Assembly: GCA_036493895.1 (NCBI GenBank)
Contig: DASXOZ010000030.1
Location: 1 to 64,000 of the forward strand
Direction of reading: 5' to 3'
Source of the DNA: Candidatus Binatia bacterium
GTDB lineage: Bacteria > Desulfobacterota > Binatia > UBA1149 > CAITLU01
Length of the DNA: 64,000 nucleotides
Below, piece by piece: positions 19,056 to 27,700 of the stretch. Under the pieces are notes generated by a model. It had not been told where the DNA came from. It saw only the letters and a program-made list of their open reading frames with translations, and made no database searches. Position numbers and translations under genes: made by a program. Numbering within the stretch: the first letter of the stretch is position 1; each line of letters begins with the position of its first letter.

Positions 19056-20679
19056 GGAGGTCTCCGTCGGTTGGTGATCGCGGCGATGTGTCGTGAGCGG
19101 AAGTTGGATGCGCGGTCCTGGCAGTGCCGGTCGCTACGTTGCTCGGTCCCGACCATCCGCCTCCCAGAGCACGGAACGATGCGACCGCGGCGCGCGCGGA
19201 GTCGGCGCGTGTCTTTGCCAGCTCGTCGTCGGCGACGAGGAGTAGGCGGTCGGCGTCGAGGACGTCCGTCAGGCCGATGGCGCCTCCTCGATACGCAGTC
19301 TCCGCAAGATCGCGCGACTTCTGGAGCGCCGCCACCTCGCTCGCGAGCTCGTTGCTGCGTGCCTCCGACTCAGCGAGCAGCATGAATGCGTTCTCGACGT
19401 CTTCGGCAGCCCGAAGAATCGAGCTTCGAAAACGAGCCAATGCTTCGGCTTCGGCGCCGCGAGCCTCCGCGACCTCGCTGTGGATCTTGCCGAAGTCGAA
19501 GAGTCGCCAGCGCAGCCCCGCGATGCCTTGCGGCTGGAATGTCGCCGATCGGAAGAGATGATCGACGTCGACACTCTCGAACCCGAGCAGGCCGGCGATC
19601 GAGAGCTTGGGATAATACTCTGCAAGTGCAGCGCCGATCCGCGCGCTCGATGCCGCGACACGGCGCTCGGCGGCGATCACGTCCGGCCGCCGGCGCAGGA
19701 CATCGACGGGTTCATCGCCGCTGGGAATGTTCGGGATGGCCGGAATCTGAGCCTCGCTCGCGAGCTCTGCCGCAAAAGTGCCAGCAAAAGTGCCAGGTTG
19801 TTCGGCCATCAGAACGTCCAGGCGATTGCATTGGGCTTCGAGGCCGGAGACGAGCAGCGGCACCGTGCCGCGGGCGTGCGCGAGCAGCGCGTCAGCCTGG
19901 GCGACTTCGAGTTCGCTGGCATCGCCGTGTGCGAACCGAAGGCGGATCAGACCGAGCAGACGCTCGTCGGTCGCAATCTGCTCGCGAGCGAAGGCAAGAC
20001 GCGCCTGGAAGCCGCGCACGAGGAAATAAGCGTCCGCTGCTTCTGCCGCGACGGTGATCCGGGTAGCGACGCCGGCCGCTTGCGCGGCTTCCGCTTCCGC
20101 TCCTGCGGCCTGCGCGCCACGTCTGAGCCCGCCGAAAAGATCGACTTCCCAGCTCGCGCCCACGCCGATGTCGTAGAGCGTGACGTTGCGATCGAACCCC
20201 GGCGATTGCCCGCCGATCGCGCCGATCGGGCTCTCGAGGGATTGACGAATGGGCGAGACCTGGGCGGCGGCATCCGCGGTCGGGAAAAGCGCTGCGCCGG
20301 CTCCTCGTGCCGCTGCCCGCGCCTGGTCCACCCGTGCCAGGGCGGCCGCGAGGTCGAGATTCTGTTCCAGCGCACGCTCGATGAGGCTCGTGAGTTCCGG
20401 ATCGCCGAAGCCCGTCCACCAGCGATCGAGCGGGGGCGCGGGTGCCGCGGCGTTCCTCGCGTGGATCGCAGCCGCGTTGTGAAAGCCGCCGAGCTTCAGG
20501 GGCAGGGGGTGATAGTCGGGACCGACGGTGCAACTCGCGAGGCTGATGGCGCAGAGGATTACGAGCCTGGCACCGGAGGGATGGAGAATGCGGAGCCTCG
20601 TGGCGAGCGTCCCCGTCTGCCAGCGGGCCGCCACGAGTGTGCGAGGCGGGCTCTCGGCCAGGATCGAGCACCGAACCAT
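19039..20679 (-). CDS. RND outer-membrane factor lipoprotein (NodT/TolC-like)
   Basis: About 546 residues. After a somewhat long N-terminal region, the signal segment ends in the lipobox LASC, followed by TVGPDYHPLPL, typical of NodT-family outer-membrane factors. The repeated TolC architecture is visible: WWTGFGDPELTSLIERALEQN in the first half and WRLFDFGKIHSEVAEARGAE in the second. It forms the trimeric outer-membrane exit duct of the pump. The start is uncertain: the ATG used gives about 50 residues before the lipobox Cys; a GTG 15 codons in would be more usual. It leads the operon and is divergent from the TetR regulator. Confidence 0.88.
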   Translation of the reverse strand: MVRCSILAESPPRTLVAARWQTGTLATRLRILHPSGARLVILCAISLASCTVGPDYHPLPLKLGGFHNAAAIHARNAAAPAPPLDRWWTGFGDPELTSLIERALEQNLDLAAALARVDQARAAARGAGAALFPTADAAAQVSPIRQSLESPIGAIGGQSPGFDRNVTLYDIGVGASWEVDLFGGLRRGAQAAGAEAEAAQAAGVATRITVAAEAADAYFLVRGFQARLAFAREQIATDERLLGLIRLRFAHGDASELEVAQADALLAHARGTVPLLVSGLEAQCNRLDVLMAEQPGTFAGTFAAELASEAQIPAIPNIPSGDEPVDVLRRRPDVIAAERRVAASSARIGAALAEYYPKLSIAGLLGFESVDVDHLFRSATFQPQGIAGLRWRLFDFGKIHSEVAEARGAEAEALARFRSSILRAAEDVENAFMLLAESEARSNELASEVAALQKSRDLAETAYRGGAIGLTDVLDADRLLLVADDELAKTRADSARAAVASFRALGGGWSGPSNVATGTARTAHPTSAHDTSPRSPTDGDLHASAR

Positions 20680-20686
20680 GGACGTT

Positions 20687-20715
20687 GTAGTATGATGATG
20701 ATCATAGCAAAGCAA
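20687..20715 (-). promoter_or_regulatory. Possible efflux-operon promoter
   Basis: On the minus strand TTGCTT (20710-20715) and TACTAC (20687-20692) are separated by 17 nt and would place the transcription start at the ATG used for the outer-membrane factor. Both boxes are weak matches. The AT-rich segment is otherwise the natural place for this promoter in the divergent intergenic region. Confidence 0.3.
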
Positions 20716-20743
20716 GCGGAAAATACACTAAGACTATGGGTAC

Positions 20744-20772
20744 TTGACTGTCTATAGCATGATTGCTAGCAT
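20744..20772 (+). promoter_or_regulatory. tetR promoter with candidate operator
   Basis: TTGACT (20744-20749), a 17-nt spacer and TAGCAT (20767-20772) make a good sigma70-like promoter whose start would fall at the GTG of the TetR gene, giving a leaderless mRNA. A short inverted repeat TAGCA-TGAT-TGCTA (20755-20768) lies in the spacer and -10, and is a candidate binding site for the repressor controlling both divergent units. Confidence 0.5.
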
Positions 20773-20779
20773 TTAGCCT

Positions 20780-21367
20780 GTGCGATATGACGAGGCCCAC
20801 AAGGAAAAGACGCGACTTCGAGTCCTCGGCGAAGCCGCCGCGGCGATCCGGACGAAGGGCGTGGAGCGTGTCAGCGTTGCGGAGGTAATGGCCGCCGCGG
20901 GGCTCACGCATGGTGGGTTCTACGCCCACTTCGAATCGAAGGACGACCTGGTCGCGCAGGCGATCACGCACATGTTCGGCATCGCGCACGGCCGCTTCCT
21001 GAGTCTGACGGAGGAGCGCGAGCCCGCGGCGGCGATCGCGAATTACGTGGAGTTCTATCTCGGGGCGTCGCACCGTCTCGATCGCGCGGCCGGCTGCCCA
21101 GTCGCAACACTTTCGGGCGACCTCCCGAATATGTCGGAACGAGCGCGCGAGCGCTTTACCGACGGCACCGAGCGTTGGGCCGCAGCGCTTGTGAAGCTCG
21201 CGAAGAAACTCGGTGTAAAAGATGCGGAGGCGGTCGCCTGGTCGGCGATCGCCGAGATGGCCGGCGCGCTCGCGCTGTCGCGCACCGTCTCCGACGAGCG
21301 GGCGGCGGCGATCCTGCGCAACTCACGCGCGAACGTGAAGGGGCGGTTCGGTATCGGCGCACGCTGA
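20780..21367 (+). CDS. TetR/AcrR-family repressor of the efflux operon
   Basis: 195 residues from a GTG. The N-terminal helix-turn-helix is clear: VLGEAAAAIRTKGVERVSVAEVMAA, then AGLTHGGFYAHFESKDDLVAQA. The C-terminal ligand domain contains the AAGCPVATLSGDL segment common to a well-populated TetR subgroup. Its position directly divergent from the pump operon strongly suggests it represses the pump until a transported or related compound binds. The ligand is unknown. The promoter geometry suggests leaderless translation from the GTG. Confidence 0.88.
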   Translation: MRYDEAHKEKTRLRVLGEAAAAIRTKGVERVSVAEVMAAAGLTHGGFYAHFESKDDLVAQAITHMFGIAHGRFLSLTEEREPAAAIANYVEFYLGASHRLDRAAGCPVATLSGDLPNMSERARERFTDGTERWAAALVKLAKKLGVKDAEAVAWSAIAEMAGALALSRTVSDERAAAILRNSRANVKGRFGIGAR

Positions 21368-21454
21368 CAGGACCAAGATCAGTAGTGGGTATTTTGCCGG
21401 GGTTGGCCGCGCTTGTCTTGCTCACGTCCACGCTCCTGCCGCGTACGGCGCCGC

Positions 21455-21835
21455 TCACCACACCGTCTTCAGCGCGTCGTACCGTCGAAGTTGTTCATCC
21501 TTCGTCACCAGCGTCGCCGCGGCAAGCAACGCCGTCGCTGCAATGATGCGATCTCCGGGGTCGCCATGAATCTCGAGCCTGGAGCCTACGGCGGCGACGG
21601 CCGGTGTCAGCGGGAGGATCTCGGCCCTTGTGGATTCGAGCGCGTGTTCAATCCATTCGAGAAGGCTCCGGTCGAGCTCGATTCTGCGCTTGCGGACCAG
21701 CATTGCAGTTTCCCAAAGACTGATCGCCGCTACTCCGACGCGCTTCGCTCGTCGGATCTCCTTCGCGGCTGGCCGGCTCAGCCGCTTCGGGTCGCTGGCC
21801 AGCCAGATCCATGCGTGCGTGTCGAGGACGATCAA
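21455..21835 (-). CDS. PIN-domain toxin of a Phd-type toxin-antitoxin pair
   Basis: 126 residues from a TTG start that overlaps the antitoxin stop as TTGA. It begins LIVLDTHAWIWLASDP, a PIN-domain N-terminus, with ISLWETAMLV carrying the second acidic residue and HGDPGDRIIAATALL carrying the distal acidic pair, followed by LVTKDEQLRRY. This is the YoeB-unrelated, PIN/VapC-like subgroup usually paired with Phd/YefM antitoxins. Expected activity is site-specific cleavage of RNA. The Arg-rich upstream extension in the same frame is not real, as it lies over the antitoxin gene. Confidence 0.85.
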   Translation of the reverse strand: MIVLDTHAWIWLASDPKRLSRPAAKEIRRAKRVGVAAISLWETAMLVRKRRIELDRSLLEWIEHALESTRAEILPLTPAVAAVGSRLEIHGDPGDRIIAATALLAAATLVTKDEQLRRYDALKTVW

Positions 21836-22062
21836 GACTCGACGTCCCAGGGCTCGTCGAGAGGCGCAACGATGTCTCCATGGTACTTCACGCTGCCGAG
21901 CAGGCTCGCGGGCTTCGTTTCCGGAGTAATCGGGACAAGTTGAGCGACTGGACGGCCGTGCTTGGTGATGATCACGCCGGCTTTCGTTTCGGCGACGCGA
22001 TCGAGCACGGACAGGCACTTGGCCTTGAATTCGCCGGCGGCCATTCGCTGGGAATTTTTCAT
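21832..22062 (-). CDS. Phd/YefM-family antitoxin
   Basis: 76 residues from the ATG giving MKNSQRMAAGEFKAKCLSVL. It has the Phd pattern: an N-terminal strand-helix DNA-binding domain with GEFKAKCL, then GVIITKHGRPVAQLVP, and an unfolded C-terminus that would neutralise the PIN toxin. An ATG two codons upstream lies inside the operator palindrome and beyond the predicted transcription start, so this ATG is preferred. It is coupled to the toxin by a TTGA overlap. Confidence 0.85.
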   Translation of the reverse strand: MKNSQRMAAGEFKAKCLSVLDRVAETKAGVIITKHGRPVAQLVPITPETKPASLLGSVKYHGDIVAPLDEPWDVES

Positions 22063-22100
22063 GGTCATAATTTTATGACCTAATTGATGCGGCGGAGCAA
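22063..22100 (-). promoter_or_regulatory. Antitoxin-toxin promoter with palindromic operator
   Basis: The inverted repeat GGTCATAA-TT-TTATGACC fills 22063-22080 and ends at the base before the antitoxin ATG. On the minus strand TTGCTC (22095-22100) and CATAAA (22072-22077) are 17 nt apart; the -10 lies inside the palindrome. Phd-family antitoxins bind such palindromes, so this is very likely the autoregulatory operator. Transcription would start within a few bases of the ATG. Confidence 0.65.
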
Positions 22101-22154
22101 TCCCTGGAAGGCTCGACCAGTCCTGCTGCGCCAAGGCAGACTGCCTCGTGTCGA

Positions 22155-23681
22155 TCACCGGGCCACACATGCACGTCCGGTTGCTGCATCGCGGCGCTCG
22201 ATCCCCGTGGGTTGCTCCGTCGACACCCGGTATTGCAATGCCTCGGAGACATGCGCGTGATCGATTTCGTCGCTGCCGGCAAGGCACGCGATCGTTCGCG
22301 CGACACCGACGCAGCGTGAAATCCCTCGCGCCGAAAGCGCCATCGTTCGCGCCGCACGCGCAAGCACGGACTCTGCTGCCGCAGTAAGCCGCATCGCCGC
22401 TGCGAGTCGTCGGCGCCGACGCGCGGCGACGACACGTGCTCTTGCCGCTGCGCTGGTCTCCTCGGTTCCACTCGCGCGCAGCTCCTCCACCTCCACGCTC
22501 GGCACGTCCACGTAAAGATCGATGCGATCGAGCAACGGCCCGCTGATGCGCGCGCGATATCGCGCGACATCTCCATCGCTGCAGCGACACTCCCGCAGTT
22601 TCGTGCGCCAGTAACCGCAAGGGCAGGGATTCATCGCCCCAACCATCAAAAATCTCGCAGGAAACGTCGTCTTTGCCCCCGCGCGGCTGATCGTGAGCTT
22701 GCGGTCCTCCAAGGGCTCGCGAAGCTGGTTGAGGATCCGCGGCGAGAACTCGGGAAGCTCGTCGAGGAAGAGCACGCCGTTGTGCGCGAGGCTGATCTCG
22801 CCGGGCTGAGGCCAGGAGCCGCCGCCGACCAGGCCGGCGCCCGACGTCGTATGGTGCGGCGCCCGCCACGGTCGTCTCGTCACGAGCACGGCTTCGCCCT
22901 TGGTTCGCGCGATGCTGTGGATGGACGTCGTCTCAATGGCTTCGGCCAGGCTCATCGGCGGAAGAAGAGTGACCAGCCGCCGCGCGAGCATCGTCTTGCC
23001 GGCTCCGGGCGGACCCGAAAGAAGCAGCGGATGTTCGCCGGCCGCCGCGATCTCCAGTGCGCGCTTGGCGGTACCGAGTCCGCGAATGTCGCAGAGATCG
23101 ACTTCGTCGCGCTCATCGGCCGCGGCGGTCAGCAGCCGCGATGCATCGGTATGCACCGGCGACGAGGAAAAGTTGCCCGAAACCAGCTCGAGCGCTTCAC
23201 GAAACGTCGCGACGCCGTAGACGCTGACGCCTTCGGCCAGCGCCGCTTCCGCGGCATTCGGACGGGCGACCACGAGGCGCGCCGGTCCGTCGCGCGCCGC
23301 CGCGATCGCTGCCGGGAGTGCGCCGCTGACGGGCCGAAGCGTCCCGTCCAGCCCGAGCTCGGCCAGGAAGACGGCGTTGGCGATGGCTGCGACCGGGATC
23401 TTTCCGTCCGCAGCGGCGATCGCGATGGCGATGGCGAGATCGAAGCCGGAGCCTCCCTTGCGTCTGGACGCGGGAGAAAGGTTGACCGAACAGCGTTTGG
23501 ACGGGAACCCGCCGAGCGTGTCGCGTACCGCCGTGCGCACGCGCTCGCCGCCCTCGCGCACGGCCGCGTCGGGCAGGCCGACGATCACGAAATAAGGAAG
23601 CCCGTTGGCAACGCTCGCTTCGACCTGCACGAGGTAGCTGTCGATGCCCTGATGCGCGGCGGTAAAGGTCACAGCGTACAC
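22155..23681 (-). CDS. comM: YifB/ComM-family Mg-chelatase-like AAA+ ATPase
   Basis: 508 residues from a GTG. The N-terminal ChlI-like domain starts YAVTFTAAHQGIDSYLVQVE, a hallmark of ComM. The Walker A is GPPGAGKT and Walker B is GVLFLDELPEF. The C-terminal zinc-like segment NPCPCGYW is also present. In naturally transformable bacteria ComM is a helicase that extends heteroduplex during integration of foreign DNA. A dprA gene 10 kb away fits a role in transformation or general recombination, though both are widespread. It stands alone. Confidence 0.92.
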   Translation of the reverse strand: MYAVTFTAAHQGIDSYLVQVEASVANGLPYFVIVGLPDAAVREGGERVRTAVRDTLGGFPSKRCSVNLSPASRRKGGSGFDLAIAIAIAAADGKIPVAAIANAVFLAELGLDGTLRPVSGALPAAIAAARDGPARLVVARPNAAEAALAEGVSVYGVATFREALELVSGNFSSSPVHTDASRLLTAAADERDEVDLCDIRGLGTAKRALEIAAAGEHPLLLSGPPGAGKTMLARRLVTLLPPMSLAEAIETTSIHSIARTKGEAVLVTRRPWRAPHHTTSGAGLVGGGSWPQPGEISLAHNGVLFLDELPEFSPRILNQLREPLEDRKLTISRAGAKTTFPARFLMVGAMNPCPCGYWRTKLRECRCSDGDVARYRARISGPLLDRIDLYVDVPSVEVEELRASGTEETSAAARARVVAARRRRRLAAAMRLTAAAESVLARAARTMALSARGISRCVGVARTIACLAGSDEIDHAHVSEALQYRVSTEQPTGIERRDAATGRACVAR

Positions 23682-23832
23682 GGGCTGTTTTCTGCCGCGT
23701 GCGCGGGCGGGTCATCAATGACAGCGCAGGAATTTCCGCGATTCGCGAAGACAATTTCCGCTGCTGCGGCGGCAAAAGCGCCTTCGCGGACAGTCACTGG
23801 CACCCGCGGCAATCCTGTCCTAACGTTTTCCT

Positions 23833-23838
23833 TACAAT
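23833..23838 (+). promoter_or_regulatory. Possible -10 box for ppk-ppx
   Basis: TACAAT stands out in an otherwise GC-rich leader about 100 nt before the ppk start. I see no matching -35 at 16-18 nt, so this is only a candidate. Confidence 0.25.
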
Positions 23839-23940
23839 GATCCCCCCAGATTCTCCGTTCCTGGGCAAAAGCAGGAACACGGCCTCGCACGGATGGTCGC
23901 CTTTTTTCCGCGCACTGCCGACCGCGGCCTGAGCTGCCCC

Positions 23941-26121
23941 ATGCCCAGAGAGAATCCGAAGTTGGACGTTTCCTCCTCGCCCGCCACGCCGCGGCAGATC
24001 CCGCTGGATTCGCCCGAGGCCTTCCTTAACCGGGAGCTGAGCTGGCTCGCGTTCGCGCGGCGCGTGCTCGAGCTCGCGGGCGACCCCGAGCTTCCACTTC
24101 TGGAGCGGGTCAAGTTCCTCGGCATCCACGCGATGCTCCACGACGAGTTCTTCATGAAGAGGGTGGGTGGCCTGCTGCAGCAGGTGCGCAGGTCGGGAGC
24201 GCGCCGCTCGCCCGACGGGCGCACGCCGCACGAGGAGTTGGAAGCCTGCCGCGCCGAAGTGCGCTCCCAGCTCGAAGTGGTCTCCGCGCTGATGCTCCGC
24301 GACATTCGTCCTGCACTTCGCGAGGCCGGGCTTGCGATCCTCGACTGGGAGGAGCTCGACGAGGCGCAGCAGTCAGCGTTGCGCGAGGACTTCGAGCACA
24401 CGGTGCTGCCGATCCTGACGCCGCTGGCGATCGATGCCGAGCATCCTTTCCCATTCATCTCGGGGCAGGGGCTGAATCTCGCCATCCAGTTTCCCACTGC
24501 CGGCGGACGCGAACGAGTGCTCCGCCTGAAGGTCCCGACCAACCGTTCACGCTGGGTCGCCGTGCCGGGTCCTGCGGGCTTCGTTGCGCTCGAGCAGGTG
24601 ATTGCCGCGAACCTCGATCTCGTCGTTTCGGGCAGCGACACGTTCCGGCACTATTTTTTCAGCGTCACGCGCGCGGTCGAGGCCGATCCCGAGATCATCG
24701 ACGACGAGGACGAAGCAGAAGCGCTGCTTCCCGGCGCGATCGTGCGCCAGGTGACGCGCGACCTGAAGGCGAGGCGTTTTGCCGGCGTTTCGGGCCTCAA
24801 GGTCAGCAGCGACATGCCCGTGGAGCTCCAGACCTGGCTCGCGCGGCAGCTCGGCCTCTCGATCGACGACGTCTACGTGACCGAGACGTTCCTCGGACTG
24901 AGCGACCTGATGTCGCTCAGGGTGCCGGACGCCGAAACCCTGCTGCTGCCGCCGTACGAGCCGGTCGATCATCCGCGCCTGCGCAGCGACGATGCCGAGC
25001 CGGGGTCGATGTTCCGCGAGATTGCACGCGGCGACATCCTGCTGCACCACCCGTACCACAGCTACGAAAGCTCGGTGGTGCGCTTCCTGCAGGAAGCAGC
25101 CGAAGATCCGCAGGTGCTGGCGCTCAAGATCACGATCTACCGCACCAGCCGCGACTCGCCGATCATCCGTGCGCTGGCCGAGGCGGCGCGCCGTGGCAAG
25201 CAGGTCGCCGTGCTCGTCGAGATCACCGCGCGCTTCGACGAAGCTCCGAATATCGCGTGGGGCCAGTTCCTCGAGCGCGAGGGCGTGCACGTTTCCTACG
25301 GCGTCGAAAAACTGAAGACCCACGTCAAGCTCGCGCTGGTCGTGAGGGACGAGGGCGGCAAGCTTCACCAGTACGTGCACATCGGCACCGGCAACTACCA
25401 CGAAGGCACGGCGCGCATTTACGAGGACCTCGGCCTTCTGACTGCGGATGCGGGGCTCTGCCGCGACGTCGCGCTCCTGTTCAACCAGCTCACCGGCGCG
25501 CTCAAGCCGCGCTCCTACGGAAAGCTGATCGTCGCGCCGCAGCACATGCGCACCCGTTTCATCGAGCTGATCCGCCGCGAGGCCGAGCACGCGCGCGAAG
25601 GACGCCCGTCGGGAATCCGCGCGAAGATGAATCAGCTCCAGGACCAGGAGCTGATCCGCGAGCTTTACGAGGCGGGGCGCGCGGGCGTGCCGGTCTCGCT
25701 CGACGTGCGCGGGCTCTGCTGCATCCGTCCCGGCGTGGCAGGACTGTCCGAGAACATCCAGGTGTTCAGCATCGTCGGGCGTTTCCTCGAGCACTCGCGC
25801 CTCTACGAGTTCCGCAACGGTGGCCATCCCGAATATTTCATCGGGTCGGCCGACTGGATGAAGCGCAACCTGGACCGCCGCGTCGAGAGCATTGCGCCGG
25901 TGCTCGACCCGAAGCTGTGCCGCGAGCTCTCGGCGATCCTCGACGTGTTCGACACCGACAACTACTCGCGCTGGGACTGCAACCCCGACGGGACGTACAC
26001 GCGGCGCCGCCCTACCGCCGGAGAGGCCCGCCGCGATTCCCACGAGATCTTCCTCGAGATGGCAGCCAAGCAGAAGGCAGCGCCCGCAAAGATCCGGTCG
26101 GCGCGCCGGCGCAAAGACTGA
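23941..26121 (+). CDS. ppk1: Polyphosphate kinase 1
   Basis: 726 residues from the ATG chosen. It makes polyphosphate from ATP, reversibly. The family start appears as FLNRELSWLAFARRVLELA. The two catalytic histidine regions are VHIGTGNYHEGTARIYEDLG and SIVGRFLEHSR, with LDVRGLCCIRPGVAGLSENI between them. Length matches the family. An ATG 48 nt upstream is possible but adds residues not seen in PPK1. The exopolyphosphatase gene begins one nt after the stop, so synthesis and breakdown are co-expressed. Confidence 0.93.
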   Translation: MPRENPKLDVSSSPATPRQIPLDSPEAFLNRELSWLAFARRVLELAGDPELPLLERVKFLGIHAMLHDEFFMKRVGGLLQQVRRSGARRSPDGRTPHEELEACRAEVRSQLEVVSALMLRDIRPALREAGLAILDWEELDEAQQSALREDFEHTVLPILTPLAIDAEHPFPFISGQGLNLAIQFPTAGGRERVLRLKVPTNRSRWVAVPGPAGFVALEQVIAANLDLVVSGSDTFRHYFFSVTRAVEADPEIIDDEDEAEALLPGAIVRQVTRDLKARRFAGVSGLKVSSDMPVELQTWLARQLGLSIDDVYVTETFLGLSDLMSLRVPDAETLLLPPYEPVDHPRLRSDDAEPGSMFREIARGDILLHHPYHSYESSVVRFLQEAAEDPQVLALKITIYRTSRDSPIIRALAEAARRGKQVAVLVEITARFDEAPNIAWGQFLEREGVHVSYGVEKLKTHVKLALVVRDEGGKLHQYVHIGTGNYHEGTARIYEDLGLLTADAGLCRDVALLFNQLTGALKPRSYGKLIVAPQHMRTRFIELIRREAEHAREGRPSGIRAKMNQLQDQELIRELYEAGRAGVPVSLDVRGLCCIRPGVAGLSENIQVFSIVGRFLEHSRLYEFRNGGHPEYFIGSADWMKRNLDRRVESIAPVLDPKLCRELSAILDVFDTDNYSRWDCNPDGTYTRRRPTAGEARRDSHEIFLEMAAKQKAAPAKIRSARRRKD

Positions 26122-26122
26122 A

Positions 26123-27613
26123 GTGACCAGACAGCCGGTTGCAGTAATCGACGTCGGGTCGAACTCGGCGCGCATGGTCGTCTTCCGGGTCGTCAGCGGC
26201 GGCGTGCTCGAGGTGGTCGTCGACGAGCATGCGCCGCTCCAGCTCATCCGCGCAATCGGCAAGGACGGTCGCCTGAGCGACGAAGCGATGGATCGCGCAG
26301 TCGTGATGCTTCGCGACTTCCGCCAGGTCGCACTGGCGGCCGGTGCCACCGTCGTGCGGGCCTTCGGCACGGCCGCACTTCGCGAGGCCGTCAATCGCGA
26401 AGAGCTTTTCGCGAGAACCCGCCGCGAGAGCGGAGTCGAGATCCACCTGCTCGGCAGCGACGAAGAGGGGCGCGACGGCTTCCTCGGCGCCGTCTACGGC
26501 CTTCCGGTCTACAGCGGCCTCGTGTTCGATATCGGCGGCGGCAGCGTGCAGCTCATGCACTTCCGCAACCGCAAGCTGACGAAGACCTGCAGCCTGCCTC
26601 TCGGAGCGCTGCGCGTCAGCGACGAATTCCTCAAATCCGATCCGCCGACTCCTTCGCAGGTCAAGAAGCTTCGCGCCCACGTGCGCCGCCTGCTGCGTCG
26701 CGCGAAAATCGGGCTGATCGACGAGGACGACAGCGTCGTCGGCACCGGCGGCACCGTGCGCAACCTGGCCAAGGTGGACACGCGGCGCTGGAGCTACCCG
26801 ATCACACGTCTTCACGGGTACAACCTCACGTACGCGCGGCTGCGCGAGCTGACGGCCGTGTTCCTCGGGCGCGATTCGAAAGGCCGCGCCGAGCTTCCCG
26901 GGCTGAACCGGCAAAGGGCGGATTCGATCGTCGGCGGCAGCATCGTCGCCGCGGCGATCCTCGACGCCTGCGGCGCCAGTCATTTTCTCGTCTCCGGGCA
27001 GGGCATGCGCGAAGGAACCGTGCTGGCCCGCACCGGCGCCGGGCTTCCGGATCCCGACAAGGTGCGCGCGGCGTCGGTGGCCGCGTTCGCGGCGCGCTTT
27101 GCCACTTGCGAGCCGCTGCGTGCGAAAAGGCGCCTGCAGATCACGCTGTCGCTGTACGACCAGCTCGAGCCGTATCCGGAGCCGACGTGGAGGGAGATGC
27201 TCGGCCACGCCGCCAATCTCTTCGATGCCGGGCGCAGCATCGACTACTACAAAATGCAGATGCACACCGCTGCGATGGTGCGCTCCAGCGGACTGGCCGG
27301 GTTCAGCCACCGCGGCATCACGCTGGTGTCCTCGATGATCGAAACGTCCGATCCCGACGGCTGGGATCCGCACATCTGCTCGCCGCCCCTCGGCGAGGAC
27401 GACTACGATGCGCTCGAACGCGCCGGACTGCTCCTGTGCCTGTCGGACATCATCGAGAAGAGACGCCTGGCGCCGGCGGGCTCGCGCGTCTCGCTACGCA
27501 CGACCGGCCGCGAATTCATCCTGCGCGAGCCCGGCATGACGGCGTGGAAGGAAAGCGAAGTGTCCAAGCGGTTCCGCAACGCGTTCGGCAGGGAACTGAA
27601 GATCGGACGCTGA
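26123..27613 (+). CDS. ppx: Exopolyphosphatase / GppA phosphatase
   Basis: 496 residues from a GTG one nt after the ppk stop. The ASKHA-type ATP/phosphate-binding fold shows VIDVGSNSARMVVF at the start, FDIGGGSVQLMHF in the middle and VVGTGGTVRNLAKV later. A C-terminal HD-like helical domain is present (SIDYYKMQMHTAAMVRSSGL). Ppx removes terminal phosphate from polyphosphate, or from pppGpp in the GppA subgroup. Pairing with ppk favours polyphosphate as the substrate. Confidence 0.9.
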   Translation: MTRQPVAVIDVGSNSARMVVFRVVSGGVLEVVVDEHAPLQLIRAIGKDGRLSDEAMDRAVVMLRDFRQVALAAGATVVRAFGTAALREAVNREELFARTRRESGVEIHLLGSDEEGRDGFLGAVYGLPVYSGLVFDIGGGSVQLMHFRNRKLTKTCSLPLGALRVSDEFLKSDPPTPSQVKKLRAHVRRLLRRAKIGLIDEDDSVVGTGGTVRNLAKVDTRRWSYPITRLHGYNLTYARLRELTAVFLGRDSKGRAELPGLNRQRADSIVGGSIVAAAILDACGASHFLVSGQGMREGTVLARTGAGLPDPDKVRAASVAAFAARFATCEPLRAKRRLQITLSLYDQLEPYPEPTWREMLGHAANLFDAGRSIDYYKMQMHTAAMVRSSGLAGFSHRGITLVSSMIETSDPDGWDPHICSPPLGEDDYDALERAGLLLCLSDIIEKRRLAPAGSRVSLRTTGREFILREPGMTAWKESEVSKRFRNAFGRELKIGR

Positions 27614-27656
27614 CGGCGTTCGTATTCGTGCGAGCCGGCGCGGCATTGACCGGGCT

Positions 27657-27690
27657 GCTACAAAAATCGTAGCGCTACGATTTTCGTAGC
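27657..27690. terminator. Bidirectional terminator between convergent ppx and hupE-like genes
   Basis: The core AAAATCGTAGC/GCTACGATTTT (27663-27684) is a perfect 22-bp palindrome; GCTAC/GTAGC arms extend it to 34 nt with one mismatch. A and T runs flank the GC core on both strands, so it can end transcription from ppx rightward and from the HupE-like operon leftward. Confidence 0.65.
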
Positions 27691-27700
27691 GTCACGGCGG

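Noticed and set aside
21832..22869. 345-codon frame ending in the Phd antitoxin
   Set aside because: The upstream 269 codons are read over comM in another frame; the real gene begins after the operator palindrome.
24547..26394. 615-codon open frame on the minus strand
   Set aside because: Antisense to ppk and the start of ppx; lacks motifs, while ppk is unmistakable.
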